Shown here: positions 17,754 to 26,682 of the stretch, in pieces | How the letters are laid out: each line of letters begins with the position of its first letter | Numbering within the stretch: the stretch's first letter is position 1 | DNA from: Euryarchaeota archaeon UBA552 | Lineage (GTDB): Archaea; Thermoplasmatota; Poseidoniia; Poseidoniales; Thalassarchaeaceae | Assembly (NCBI GenBank): GCA_002499585.1 | Contig: DAMH01000029.1 | Coordinates: forward strand, 19,180-83,179 | DNA length: 64,000 nucleotides | Reading direction: 5' to 3' | Translations under genes and position numbers: made by a program | The notes under the pieces: model-generated | Databases searched by the model: none | The model's input: the letters and a program-made list of their open reading frames with translations, nothing else | Told to the model about the DNA's origin: nothing

Positions 17754-18347
17754 TTGGACACTATCATCGAACAGTCATGCCCCTCATGCAGCGACCCTTC
17801 GTCAGTGAAAATGTCAGTCAACACACATGAGATTCCATATTTTGGAGAACACACCGAGCTCACATTAAGCTGTTCAAAGTGTGGCTGGAAGATTACTGAT
17901 TTTATCGCTGGAGAGGCTAAAATTCCTTCCATATGGACGATTTCTGTCTCTCCTCAAACAGCAGACGCTAGGGTTGTCAGATCCTCCTCGGGCACGGTCA
18001 GGATCAAAGAGCTTGATATTGAAGTAGAGCCTGGTATTTCTTCTGATGGTTACGTCACAAATGTCGAGGGCGTGATCAATCGGTTGGTCGGGGTGATCCA
18101 GATGTTGAGGAGGCAGGCTCACGATGATAGTGACCAACTTGCATTCGATTCCTGCGATGAGTATATCCAAAGACTGACTGGAAGCGTCAATGGAACGTCT
18201 GAGGAGCTGACTTTGGCGGTGTTGGACCCTCTGGGCCATTCCATGATCTTACATGAAACCGCCATTCGAGAAGATCTGGAGTCGAGTGACCTGGAAAATC
18301 TGAGTCTTGGTCCATCCATTCCGGTCTTTGATGCATCAGATTTCTAG
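17754..18347 (+). CDS. ZPR1-type zinc finger protein
   Basis: 197 residues. The N-terminus has a four-Cys zinc finger, CPSC at about 9-12 and CSKCGW at about 39-44, separated by a beta segment with EIPYFGEHTEL, which is the ZPR1 domain pattern; SSGTVRIKELDIEVEPG also fits. In eukaryotes ZPR1 binds EF-1A; the archaeal role is unknown. TTG start, immediately after sepF. Its 3' end overlaps the convergent trpS gene by 4 bases. Confidence 0.82.
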   Translation: MDTIIEQSCPSCSDPSSVKMSVNTHEIPYFGEHTELTLSCSKCGWKITDFIAGEAKIPSIWTISVSPQTADARVVRSSSGTVRIKELDIEVEPGISSDGYVTNVEGVINRLVGVIQMLRRQAHDDSDQLAFDSCDEYIQRLTGSVNGTSEELTLAVLDPLGHSMILHETAIREDLESSDLENLSLGPSIPVFDASDF

Positions 18348-19729
18348 CTCTGAATGGCATCATCTGCTAGAAAATCCGATATTTTGTCTGACCATTGAGC
18401 CCTTTTTTCAGTGAGTTCGTTCATCCAAATCTCGGCTTGTTGTGCACATAATTTTTTCATTTCCCCCGCCAAGATCTTTCCGGAGGTGTAATCTTTGGCT
18501 ATCTTTGTCAGTTCTGCGTCATCTTTCTCGAAGAAGAATTTTAGATATTGAAATGCGACGTCAGTCTCTAGATCACCGCCCAACCTTCGATGCTCCTCCA
18601 CCGTTGATTTACCACCGCTGTGGGCCTTCATTATTTTCCGCTTCATAGTTTCTATACTCTCGTTTAGGAAGATTGTTGTCTCCGGTTTCGAGGAAGACAT
18701 CTTGCCCCCATCCAAACCAATGGCGAATTTGTGATAGGAAGATGATGGCGGCAACAGACCTATTCCGCCTAGTTCACGCTCTAACTTACACAATTCTAGT
18801 CTGAGATCATTCACGTCATGAGCTGTGCCAGCATGTATAGTGATCGTACCGTGTTTTGGATTAGTCTGGATATCTGAGAACCCCATTGAGGAAACTAAAT
18901 GTTCTATCTTGCTTATGATTTTACTCCTCTCAGACTTATCCACGCTGAGGTTCTGTTTGACTCCAAAGGCTCTGTGGTTCTCAGGTTGTATGCTAAGTGA
19001 AATTAGTATCCCACCGTTCTTGCTTTTACGGACATTGAACCATTGGGATTTGGAGACAATATCTCTTGTCAGTCGTATGTGGGGGTCTTGATCGACCCCA
19101 ACCGGCACTACTACAGGTCTTAAACCTCCAAATTTATCCAGCATAGGATGCAATATATCGCCTACTTGAACTAGCGGTGCTTGTACATGGGCCAGGTTAG
19201 TATTTCCCTCGAAACCGTATATTGATCCCAACTCGGAGAGATTTGTCCGCCTCCCCAAAGTGAAACCCAACCTTTGCACTTCTGGCCTACTGCTTTGGAA
19301 GTAGACACTGGTTTTTTCCGGATCTAAACCCATAGCAGCGTAATTCGAGACATATTCTTCAAGAGCAACCTGTCGACCTTTTTCAAGCGGGACTGCTCTG
19401 GTGGCAAGGGACTCTAAATCAGCCACAGCTACAGTGACATCTGCACCTAGGGACTGGTACCATTTGGCTTGTTCAATCACCATCGTGTGACCTAGATGCA
19501 TCTTACCCGATGGCATCAAACCAGTTAATACTCCAAATGGACTACCTCGTCGGTTGGCATGCATTATCACATCAAGATCCCGATGGGCAAAAATCAAACC
19601 TCGCGTGTGGAGCATGCCTGGATTGGATAAATCCTCTAAATTAATCCCATCAAGGCCAAATCTGGATGATACTCGATCGTAGTTAGTATCATGATCTGAC
19701 CCCCAAGGGTCTATCCTACTGTTGTCCAT
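18344..19729 (-). CDS. trpS: Tryptophanyl-tRNA synthetase with internal insertion
   Basis: Class I synthetase charging tRNA-Trp. 461 residues; archaeal/eukaryotic-type features are PSGKMHLGH (HIGH motif at 78-81), VVPVGVDQDPHIRLTRDI and GGKMSSSKPE (KMSKS motif at 343-347). Between DIV (about 225) and PPSSSYHKF (about 327) lie about 100 extra residues where compact archaeal TrpRS enzymes have a short connection. The insertion has basic and mixed alpha/beta character with no recognised domain. Confidence 0.93.
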   Translation of the reverse strand: MDNSRIDPWGSDHDTNYDRVSSRFGLDGINLEDLSNPGMLHTRGLIFAHRDLDVIMHANRRGSPFGVLTGLMPSGKMHLGHTMVIEQAKWYQSLGADVTVAVADLESLATRAVPLEKGRQVALEEYVSNYAAMGLDPEKTSVYFQSSRPEVQRLGFTLGRRTNLSELGSIYGFEGNTNLAHVQAPLVQVGDILHPMLDKFGGLRPVVVPVGVDQDPHIRLTRDIVSKSQWFNVRKSKNGGILISLSIQPENHRAFGVKQNLSVDKSERSKIISKIEHLVSSMGFSDIQTNPKHGTITIHAGTAHDVNDLRLELCKLERELGGIGLLPPSSSYHKFAIGLDGGKMSSSKPETTIFLNESIETMKRKIMKAHSGGKSTVEEHRRLGGDLETDVAFQYLKFFFEKDDAELTKIAKDYTSGKILAGEMKKLCAQQAEIWMNELTEKRAQWSDKISDFLADDAIQS

Positions 19730-19815
19730 AGGGTACCGGTGACATCATCTGGCAATCAAGCCTTTGACTGATGGTACTGTTTAAGTTCTAAAACTCCAAC
19801 CTAATTCAGATAGCC

Positions 19816-20883
19816 ATGGTTGCGTTCCACTGCCTCGGGACTGGATTGGTTGGGTCGTACGTCGCAAGATACTTGTCAAATAAGGGTTATGAGGTACATG
19901 CCTACGATCGTGATCTAGGAAGGATATCGAGGGAAAAAAATGTAATTCTGCATCATGTTGAAGAGGGTATTTCTCCTCATGATTGTATCGACTCTCCCGA
20001 GAATGGTATAGTTATCAATATGCTACCGGGATCCATTGGATACGCCTCCACTAGCGCTCTTCTGGAGAAGCCTACTAAGATAATCGACCTGTCTTTTTGC
20101 AGGTCAACCCCAGAGAATGACGATGAAAGGGCCGTGCAAAACGGTTCTACAGTCCTGTGGGATGTTGGTATAGCGCCCGGGTTCTCTAACATGTTGGTAA
20201 AGTATGCCGATGATGTGATGGGTCCACTGAAGGAAGCGAAGATTTGGGTTGGAGGGAATCCCACAGTACCAACTGGAAAATGGAAATACATGGCCCCGTT
20301 TTCACCCAGTGACGTTATCGAAGAATACATTCGGCCTGCCAGAGTCATTAGAGAAGGGGACAGGGCAGTACTACCAGCACTGTCAGAAAGGCATTTTGTA
20401 GAGGTTAGCGGAACTGGTGAGATGGAAGCATTTCTTACAGATGGGTTACGTTCGTTGATTACAACCGTGGAGGTTCAAAAAATGTCCGAATATACAGTGA
20501 GGTGGCCCGGGCATATCCAATGTTTCATCGATATGCGCGAGAATGGTAGCTTAGATCATGATGAGTTAATTTCCTCTTGGGAGTACGATAGTGAGGTGGC
20601 GGAATTCACCTGGCTAAAGGTCTCTGTGGAATCTGAAAAGGGTGAAGTCATGGAATGGAATCTGAGGGATGACGGGGGCAAAGATGGTCATTCTATGGCG
20701 AGGACCACGGGCCTTGTTACATCAGTCTGCGCAGAGGCATGGATTGAAGATTCAACCTTGCTTTCCTTCGGTGTTCATCCCCCTGAGAGTCTATCTCACA
20801 GAGTGGCAAAAAGAGTGATCCAGGTTATGAGGGATCGGGGAATCGTAATTAGCGGCCCTGACATAATACCCGTTCATAGTTGA
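19816..20883 (+). CDS. Saccharopine dehydrogenase-like oxidoreductase
   Basis: 355 residues. N-terminal Rossmann fold (HCLGTGLVGSYVARYL) followed by the family segment DVGIAPGFSNMLV and KYMAPFSPSDVIEEY, as in saccharopine dehydrogenase and lysine 6-dehydrogenase relatives. The reaction is likely NAD(P)-dependent oxidative or reductive handling of an amino acid intermediate; substrate cannot be named. It overlaps the convergent surface-protein gene by 10 bases. Confidence 0.75.
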   Translation: MVAFHCLGTGLVGSYVARYLSNKGYEVHAYDRDLGRISREKNVILHHVEEGISPHDCIDSPENGIVINMLPGSIGYASTSALLEKPTKIIDLSFCRSTPENDDERAVQNGSTVLWDVGIAPGFSNMLVKYADDVMGPLKEAKIWVGGNPTVPTGKWKYMAPFSPSDVIEEYIRPARVIREGDRAVLPALSERHFVEVSGTGEMEAFLTDGLRSLITTVEVQKMSEYTVRWPGHIQCFIDMRENGSLDHDELISSWEYDSEVAEFTWLKVSVESEKGEVMEWNLRDDGGKDGHSMARTTGLVTSVCAEAWIEDSTLLSFGVHPPESLSHRVAKRVIQVMRDRGIVISGPDIIPVHS

Positions 20884-21959
20884 TCTCTGGCAATAACCCA
20901 CCGGATCGCAAGTGGTGTGGCAATGAGAATACCTAGAGCTAGGAGTGGAAGTACGAGTGTCTTGTCTGGTATCTTTGATTGTTCTATCAACCAAGTGAAC
21001 CTAAGAGGAGTATCCCTAAAATCCTGACTCCATTCCCTCATATTTGTTGTGTGGTGCCCCGCGATCGTCAGTCCCTTCTCTAGACCGTTGAACACAGATG
21101 CGGAGTAGTTCAGTGAATCCGTGTTATTTATTGTAAAAGTCACGGATTCGGATTTTGGTATCGTAAGATAAAGCTGCCCAGAAGTATCTAGTCTGTATCC
21201 TGGTTTGAGATTACGATCGCCTTCACCAAGTGGAGGATACTGGACATTGGACCATTCTAGTTCGAAGGAATCGCCAATACCGTCGATGACTACTGTTCCG
21301 GGTGTGCGCCACATCCCATCGTAATGATTGGTGAATGTGATAGAGCCGCTTGATTCAGAGGAATTTATGGAAAGTGAGGCCTCCTCATGTGTGGTCCATT
21401 CCCCCCAAGTGGTGAACCAGTAATCCTGCGAGACCAGCCATTCCACGAGTCCTCGGTCTCTTCTGATATTCATGTCATCGATTCTTGCGATCCAATACAT
21501 GGAAACCAGGTTTCCTGCTGGAACTTCCTCAATTAGGGATTGGTCTGAAAGCCCAGATTCGATCGAGCCACCATTTCTCGAGATACTGGTTAGCCTCTGG
21601 TCATCTGTCTGAGATTGGTCCCCAATAATTGAAAAGCCGTTGTCAACCAATTCATCGGCTAATTTGTCCGATAAAGCGCCCTCAGGAATGGCGTATGATA
21701 GCAGGTTTGGCCCCCATCTTGAGGCATTTATCCTTGAAGATACATAGGATTTGCATGCACTGACCACTGTGATATCTAACCGTGGATCAACATCCTCCAG
21801 ACCATGGCAACCAAATTCATCGCCCTTCAACAACAATTCTGGGCCGATGACGTTCTCCAACCATGTGTCCTCCCGATATTCTGCAGCTACAGGCGGTGCG
21901 GTTACAGATAGTAACATCAGCACGACTCCGACCGTCAGTATTCTAGGGGGTCGATCCAC
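20874..21959 (-). CDS. Secreted protein with C-terminal membrane anchor, unknown function
   Basis: 361 residues: signal peptide (about 6-26, ending PPVAAEY), a long extracytoplasmic region with two Cys near residues 51 and 69, Ser/Asn-rich beta segments (SINSSESSGSITF, VTFTINNTDS) and a C-terminal helix (about 333-354) with a short positive tail. No catalytic motif recognised. Divergent from the acyltransferase gene across an 80-base promoter region. Confidence 0.68.
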   Translation of the reverse strand: MDRPPRILTVGVVLMLLSVTAPPVAAEYREDTWLENVIGPELLLKGDEFGCHGLEDVDPRLDITVVSACKSYVSSRINASRWGPNLLSYAIPEGALSDKLADELVDNGFSIIGDQSQTDDQRLTSISRNGGSIESGLSDQSLIEEVPAGNLVSMYWIARIDDMNIRRDRGLVEWLVSQDYWFTTWGEWTTHEEASLSINSSESSGSITFTNHYDGMWRTPGTVVIDGIGDSFELEWSNVQYPPLGEGDRNLKPGYRLDTSGQLYLTIPKSESVTFTINNTDSLNYSASVFNGLEKGLTIAGHHTTNMREWSQDFRDTPLRFTWLIEQSKIPDKTLVLPLLALGILIATPLAIRWVIARDQL

Positions 21960-21999
21960 ATTCTATCGGTGACGATCATGGGTCAAGAAGGCTTGTGCC

Positions 22000-22007
22000 A
22001 TAAAAAG
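22000..22007 (+). promoter_or_regulatory. Possible TATA box for the plsC-thyA-folA cluster
   Basis: ATAAAAAG lies 33-40 bases before the plsC ATG (22040) in the short divergent interval, a distance that would give a very short leader if transcription starts about 25 bases downstream. There is no clear BRE. Sequence-only guess. Confidence 0.3.
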
Positions 22008-22039
22008 CATCAAATCAGACTCGAATTTCCCTAGATGCA

Positions 22040-22804
22040 ATGAATGAACCAGTCGAGGGACTGTCACATCTGACAGGGCTCGAAGGAACAGGGTCAACAA
22101 CGACTCCTCCGATGTTCTACCGTGGGCTAATGAGGATATTCCCCCCGCTTGTAAGATCTCTCACAAACGTCCGGTACGAAGGTTTGGAAAGACTACCAAA
22201 AAAAGGTCCTGTAATCCTCGCTGGCAATCACACTTCTCACATAGACCCCATCGTAGTCATAATGGGAGCCAGACAACCTGTCAGATATCTGGCAAAAACT
22301 GAGCATTTCAAAGGCGGTTTTACAAGATTTGTAATGCTCTCTACGGGCCAAATAGACACTAACAGAAAATCAGGGGCTTCTCAGGCATTATCATCAGCCG
22401 TTGATGTGTTAGAAGCAGGAGGTTGGATGGGAATATTTCCCGAGGGGACCAGGTCCAGAAGGGAATCTCCGCCATATCTTCAGCAAGGTAAAACGGGAAT
22501 AGCTCGACTGGCGGTGAGGTTTCCACACTGCAACATCATTCCAGTAGCGATACTCGGAGCCCGTGATTTCATGCAGCCAGGTAAAGCGAAAATAAGATTT
22601 TTCACGCCGATTGTTGTAAGAATAGGTGCGCCTGTAACTTTTTCACAATGGATTAAATCCCCTAACGGAGGGTCAATTAACGATTCAGAACTGAAAAGGA
22701 TTCTAATGACAACCAGTACAGAACAACAGAAATTCATGGGTGAAATATACAGGAAATTCACTGATCAATTTATGGCCAGACTGGAATATATGGGAGCCCC
22801 TTGA
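22040..22804 (+). CDS. plsC: PlsC-type acyltransferase (1-acylglycerol-3-phosphate acyltransferase family)
   Basis: 254 residues with the two diagnostic blocks of the family: NHTSHIDP (the HX4D catalytic motif, H64 and D69) and FPEGTRSR (acceptor phosphate binding, near residue 135). In bacteria the enzyme acylates lysophosphatidate for ester lipids; archaeal membranes use ether isoprenoids, so the role here is open (bacterial-like lipids, storage or modification). Its stop overlaps the thyA start as TTGA, so the two genes are coupled. Confidence 0.85.
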   Translation: MNEPVEGLSHLTGLEGTGSTTTPPMFYRGLMRIFPPLVRSLTNVRYEGLERLPKKGPVILAGNHTSHIDPIVVIMGARQPVRYLAKTEHFKGGFTRFVMLSTGQIDTNRKSGASQALSSAVDVLEAGGWMGIFPEGTRSRRESPPYLQQGKTGIARLAVRFPHCNIIPVAILGARDFMQPGKAKIRFFTPIVVRIGAPVTFSQWIKSPNGGSINDSELKRILMTTSTEQQKFMGEIYRKFTDQFMARLEYMGAP

Positions 22805-23637
22805 ACACATCGTTCAAAGACCATCGCCCCGCAGGGACAATAGTGCAACAATACCTGGACCTGCTAAACAGGATACTATCTGACGGGGTTCACAAGGAAG
22901 ATCGCACTGGCACTGGCACATTATCGATATTCGGTCACCAGATGAGGTTTGATTTGTCTGATGGGTTCCCAGCAGTCACGACGAAGAAACTCCATTGGCC
23001 GTCGATAATACATGAGCTCCTGTGGTTTATTAGCGGTGACACCAATATCTCTTACCTTCGAGAAAACAACGTCAAGATATGGAATGAATGGGCGGACGAA
23101 GATGGTAATCTCGGACCTGTTTATGGCAAACAGTGGCGGAAATGGGTTGGTCCCGACGGGAAAATTATTGATCAAATCGATAGCGTAGTTAATCTACTGA
23201 AAACCAACCCAAGTAGCAGAAGGATCATCGTTTCCGCATGGAATGTAGGGGAATTGGAGGACATGGCTTTGATGCCTTGTCACGCATTTTTTCAATTCTA
23301 TGTGGTAGATGAAAAGCTATCCTGTCAACTATACCAACGGAGTGCTGATGCTTTCTTAGGAGTCCCATTCAACATATCCTCATACGCACTGTTAATGTGT
23401 ATGATGGCCCAGGTTTGTGATCTGACTCCCGGTGAGTTTGTGTGGACGGGAGGGGACTGCCACCTGTACCTCAATCACCTAGAACAGGCGAAATTGCAAA
23501 TCACGAGGGATCCCCTGCCGTTACCAGAATTGGTATTGAATGAGGAAATCATGGAAATAGACTCCTTCACGTATGACGACATCAAAATTATCAATTACAG
23601 TCATCATGAGCATATTCGCGCCCCCATAAGCATCTGA
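22801..23637 (+). CDS. thyA: Thymidylate synthase (ThyA)
   Basis: Methylates dUMP using methylene-tetrahydrofolate. 278 residues; catalytic C160 in LMPCHAFFQF, with CQLYQRSADAFLGVPFNI and HLYLNH as further family signatures. TTG start overlapping the plsC stop. The N-terminus is slightly longer than in compact bacterial ThyA. Followed nine bases later by folA, which regenerates the tetrahydrofolate it oxidises. Confidence 0.96.
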   Translation: MNTSFKDHRPAGTIVQQYLDLLNRILSDGVHKEDRTGTGTLSIFGHQMRFDLSDGFPAVTTKKLHWPSIIHELLWFISGDTNISYLRENNVKIWNEWADEDGNLGPVYGKQWRKWVGPDGKIIDQIDSVVNLLKTNPSSRRIIVSAWNVGELEDMALMPCHAFFQFYVVDEKLSCQLYQRSADAFLGVPFNISSYALLMCMMAQVCDLTPGEFVWTGGDCHLYLNHLEQAKLQITRDPLPLPELVLNEEIMEIDSFTYDDIKIINYSHHEHIRAPISI

Positions 23638-23646
23638 GGTTTTCAC

Positions 23647-24153
23647 ATGGATGTGAAAATGATTCTCGCAATGGACGAAAAAGGGACCATTGGTAAAGAT
23701 GGAGGTTTACCTTGGAAATTGAAGACTGATCTACAGAGGTTCAAAAAACTCACAGTTGGAAATGGCTTCAATGCAGTCGTGATGGGTAGCAAAACATGGT
23801 TCTCTCTGCCAAATGCGTTCCGTCCGCTTCCTGATAGGGTCAATATAGTCATGTCAAGGAATACCAATTTGGACCTCAAAGGAGCAGAACTAGCCTTGTA
23901 CGACGGCCGGGCCATAGAGATCGGTTATTCTGAGGGGTGCGATGAGTTATGGGTCATCGGAGGAGCCCAAATATACGAACTCATGTTACCTAGATGTAAG
24001 GAGGTTCATCTCACGAGAGTTCACACTACAGTGGAAGGGCGCACAGTCAATGCAGAATTGCATCTAGATGAGTTCAACGAAAAGGTAGTTGAGACCCTTC
24101 CTAAGTCCAATTCAGATGAATTTGACACCACTTACTCTGTTTTCACAAGATGA
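23647..24153 (+). CDS. folA: Dihydrofolate reductase
   Basis: NADPH-dependent reduction of dihydrofolate. 168 residues with MILAMDEKGTIGKDGGLPW (substrate loop), FNAVVMGSKTWFSLP and ELWVIGGAQIYE (cofactor binding), all in the canonical order. ThyA and FolA side by side is a bacterial-type folate arrangement, probably gained by transfer. NADPH could be supplied by the transhydrogenase at 8.8-11.7 kb. Confidence 0.95.
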   Translation: MDVKMILAMDEKGTIGKDGGLPWKLKTDLQRFKKLTVGNGFNAVVMGSKTWFSLPNAFRPLPDRVNIVMSRNTNLDLKGAELALYDGRAIEIGYSEGCDELWVIGGAQIYELMLPRCKEVHLTRVHTTVEGRTVNAELHLDEFNEKVVETLPKSNSDEFDTTYSVFTR

Positions 24154-24198
24154 ATGACAAAACATGAGTTAATATGACCACATGAATGAAACGACACC

Positions 24199-24438
24199 GT
24201 GCAACTGGAATGCAATATTGACTCTCGGGGCAGATTCCTTCGGTTAGTTGGAGGGATAATGGCTATCCTTGCAGGGATAGCAGGATACCTCATCATAAGA
24301 GCAGGTTTGCTACCAATTCCCGAAACTCTGGGGGAGTTCGTTGTTGCCACAGCACTAGTTGCAGGCCTTTTTTCGATTTTCGAAGCCAGGGCCGGCTGGT
24401 GCATAGTCAGGGCCTTTGGGTTCCGTACTAAATTCTAA
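24199..24438 (+). CDS. DUF2892 (YgaP-like) small membrane protein
   Basis: 79 residues from GTG 24199. The pattern CNIDSRGRFLRLVGGI, two hydrophobic helices and the closing FEARAGWCIVRAFG match the DUF2892 inner-membrane family, sometimes fused to rhodanese domains. It contains two conserved Cys (near positions 5 and 68). The function of the family is not well defined. Last gene of the plus-strand group from 22040, converging with the MazG-like gene. Confidence 0.7.
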   Translation: MQLECNIDSRGRFLRLVGGIMAILAGIAGYLIIRAGLLPIPETLGEFVVATALVAGLFSIFEARAGWCIVRAFGFRTKF

Positions 24439-24442
24439 CAGT

Positions 24443-24835
24443 TTATTCATCTGAATACTCTGTTACCCTTATCCCTAACTTTCCCATCTTAGATTCTCTC
24501 TTCATTATCCTGTCCATCTTACTGTGAAAATGTTGCTCAAGGTCTACCTCCATCGCGAGGGAGTGGCCCAAAATCAGTATTAGTAGATCTGCTAGCTCAT
24601 CACCGGCGTCTGCCAATGGTTTGGCTTTGGTAATCGCCGCCGAGAGCTCTCCTAACTCCTCGACTGTCAGAGAAATCCTGTAACCCATGTCATGTCCGTT
24701 GTTTTCGGGGTCCGAAAAATCATGTTTATTATGGAAATCAGCCACCCTTTTCATCATAGTATTCCACGACCCGTCCGGCACGCGCGGGGTTGTGTGGTTG
24801 AAGTTCATCCATTCTTGCAGAGAAATCGGCCTCAT
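24443..24835 (-). CDS. MazG-like nucleotide pyrophosphohydrolase
   Basis: 130 residues, all-alpha NTP pyrophosphatase family. The metal-binding motif is visible as VEELGELSAA followed 20 residues later by GDELADLLILI (the ExxE...ExxD pattern). It probably removes non-canonical or surplus nucleotides; being next to thyA/folA suggests dUTP/dCTP-type house-cleaning, which is inference. Followed downstream by the convergent DUF2892 gene. Confidence 0.82.
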   Translation of the reverse strand: MRPISLQEWMNFNHTTPRVPDGSWNTMMKRVADFHNKHDFSDPENNGHDMGYRISLTVEELGELSAAITKAKPLADAGDELADLLILILGHSLAMEVDLEQHFHSKMDRIMKRESKMGKLGIRVTEYSDE

Positions 24836-24880
24836 ACAGGAGACTCATGGTCCACCGCAATATATGTGACGCCTGGAGGA

Positions 24881-25648
24881 CTACTTTGATTTCACAAATT
24901 CGACTATTGCCATTATGCTTCTCGCGACCACTGGAATGGAGGAATCCGCTTGAGATTCGACATGTTGGTGATCTATCATGGCTCTGGAATCTGATGGATC
25001 CTGTCCAGCGGCCCAGTTTGAGGCACAGCATATCGCTAAGTGCGGAGTTCCCTTTTCTGACACTAGCCTGGATTCGGGCCCTAAGGTCATTCCAACTACA
25101 TGAGCGCCCATAGTCATAAGAGCGTTGATCTCTGCCGGAGTTTCGAATTGTGGTCCACTTGATTGTGCGGATACTATGCCTTTCTTGATGCTGAGGTTAG
25201 CGATGTCAGAGTTAAGCAGTCGTTCCCGATAAATGCTGGAGAAGAGTAGGGTTCTATCTGTATGAACAGCGTTTTGGTCAAAGAATGTAATGGGGGGTGA
25301 GAATAGATCCAATATGTCTTCGACGACACCAACAGATCCGGGTGGGAAGTCTGCGGACATTGTTCCTACTGAGTTCACACTCACAATTACGTCAACATTC
25401 ATACTGTGCATTGCGTAGACGTTGGCTCTGTGATTGATCATGTGCGGGGGGGTCCGATTGCCGGTTGTGTTATTGTGATGTCTGTCGATCAGGAATATAA
25501 TTGATTCATTTACGTCGATAGTCCTGACAGGTACAGAGCCCCAAGGTGTATCTGAACGTAGATCAAGCAATTTATCGAACTTGATGTGATTGGGCAGAGA
25601 TTCCATCCCGGTGCCGGCGATTACACCGATTCTGGGTGTCATGTTCAC
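24881..25648 (-). CDS. S-methyl-5'-thioadenosine phosphorylase / purine nucleoside phosphorylase family
   Basis: 255 residues, PNP/MTAP fold. RIGVIAGTGMES at the N-terminus (phosphate-binding GGSG-like), DRHHNNTTGNRTPPHMINHRA, GPQFETPAEI and VGMTLGPES are MTAP/PNP class signatures. MTAP is favoured over adenosine or guanosine PNP from the archaeal context but substrate is not certain. GTG 25648 overlaps the stop of the eS1 gene (GTGA); ATG 25642 is an alternative. Confidence 0.82.
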   Translation of the reverse strand: MNMTPRIGVIAGTGMESLPNHIKFDKLLDLRSDTPWGSVPVRTIDVNESIIFLIDRHHNNTTGNRTPPHMINHRANVYAMHSMNVDVIVSVNSVGTMSADFPPGSVGVVEDILDLFSPPITFFDQNAVHTDRTLLFSSIYRERLLNSDIANLSIKKGIVSAQSSGPQFETPAEINALMTMGAHVVGMTLGPESRLVSEKGTPHLAICCASNWAAGQDPSDSRAMIDHQHVESQADSSIPVVARSIMAIVEFVKSK

Positions 25649-26550
25649 TCCATCAATCTAGTAATTAGATCGATCTTCTTCCCTGAGACTGGTTTTCCTG
25701 CTGCCTTGAGAAGCACTTTCAGTTCAGCAACCTTCATTCCCTCAAGCTCATCTTTTGATGGAGTTTCATTTTCATTGGGATCATCAATCTGGTTGTGCAT
25801 CCCTTCACTTTCCTCCGATGGTGTGTCCTTGGTGACGTCACTATCAGAATCTGGGTCCTCGAAGACATCGCTTTCTGGAGTCTCTTCTTCAGGTTGTACC
25901 ACTTCCTCGGCGCGTATCTGTTCCAAGGTAGGCCCATCATCAACAATGACACCGGACTGGATAAGCTGGCTTTTCCTCAGCATGACTGCACGTACGGGGT
26001 GGACTGTTGAGACTGCTTCCTTGATTGAGTTCTCCAAAGTACTATCCATTATTGATTTTTGAAGCTTAACCCAAGTAGATTTAGCACCCGCTTTCAGGAT
26101 TATATCCCTCGCTCTAGCTCTCATCTCCTGTTTTTGACTTGATTTGGCGGTTCTGTGGGTGATTATTATTGGTTTCACCCGGATGTAAAATCCATCCTCT
26201 GTGACAACATCTACGGTATCATCTACTTTGGATCTGGCACGTCTGATTTGTCTCCGGATGTGGTCTTTTGCTACTTCGTGCCCGATAAACTCAGTTATCG
26301 CGTCTGAACCCACAGTATGGGTTATGCGAAATTTCACCTTGACGTGCATTTTGGAGAAATCCCCATCAAGCTCATTTTGCATCATTTCGTAGATTCTACC
26401 TTCCAACATTGAGTCTTCCTCGGCTAACGTCTCACCGATGTTTCTGTACGACCACGGATTGCGTGGTGCTCTTACAGTGAACCATCTTTTCGCTCTCCAC
26501 TTATCCCTCTGCTTTCGCGCCGCCATTCTGGATTTCGCACTCTTAGCCAT
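25645..26550 (-). CDS. rps3ae: Ribosomal protein eS1 (S3Ae) with acidic linker and C-terminal SAP domain
   Basis: Small-subunit protein near the mRNA exit. Residues 1 to about 215 are a standard archaeal S3Ae (KWRAKRWFTVRAP, GRIYEMMQNELDGD, THRTAKSSQKQEMR). Residues of about 216-265 are a strongly acidic, Ser/Asp/Glu-rich linker, and about 268-301 form a SAP helix-extension-helix (LEGMKVAELKVLLKAAGKP ... KKIDLITRLME), usually a DNA/RNA-binding motif. The tail is unusual for this family (roughly 200-225 residues in other archaea). Its stop is coupled to the MTAP start. Confidence 0.93.
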   Translation of the reverse strand: MAKSAKSRMAARKQRDKWRAKRWFTVRAPRNPWSYRNIGETLAEEDSMLEGRIYEMMQNELDGDFSKMHVKVKFRITHTVGSDAITEFIGHEVAKDHIRRQIRRARSKVDDTVDVVTEDGFYIRVKPIIITHRTAKSSQKQEMRARARDIILKAGAKSTWVKLQKSIMDSTLENSIKEAVSTVHPVRAVMLRKSQLIQSGVIVDDGPTLEQIRAEEVVQPEEETPESDVFEDPDSDSDVTKDTPSEESEGMHNQIDDPNENETPSKDELEGMKVAELKVLLKAAGKPVSGKKIDLITRLME

Positions 26551-26682
26551 TTAGTTCACCTCAATATCTGTCGGGGGCTGCCCCGCTTGCAACCGCTGCG
26601 AATCAAGGACAGTATTTCAAACGGCCGATTGGTTTTGCAAACATTAGGAAGGGATATAGCCCATACTGCTCTGATCCGAATT

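Noticed and set aside
26587..26682. 32-residue N-terminal extension of the COG1325 protein
   Set aside because: The family begins at MAFRSVHLR; the extension lies in the divergent promoter interval with eS1 and has no support.
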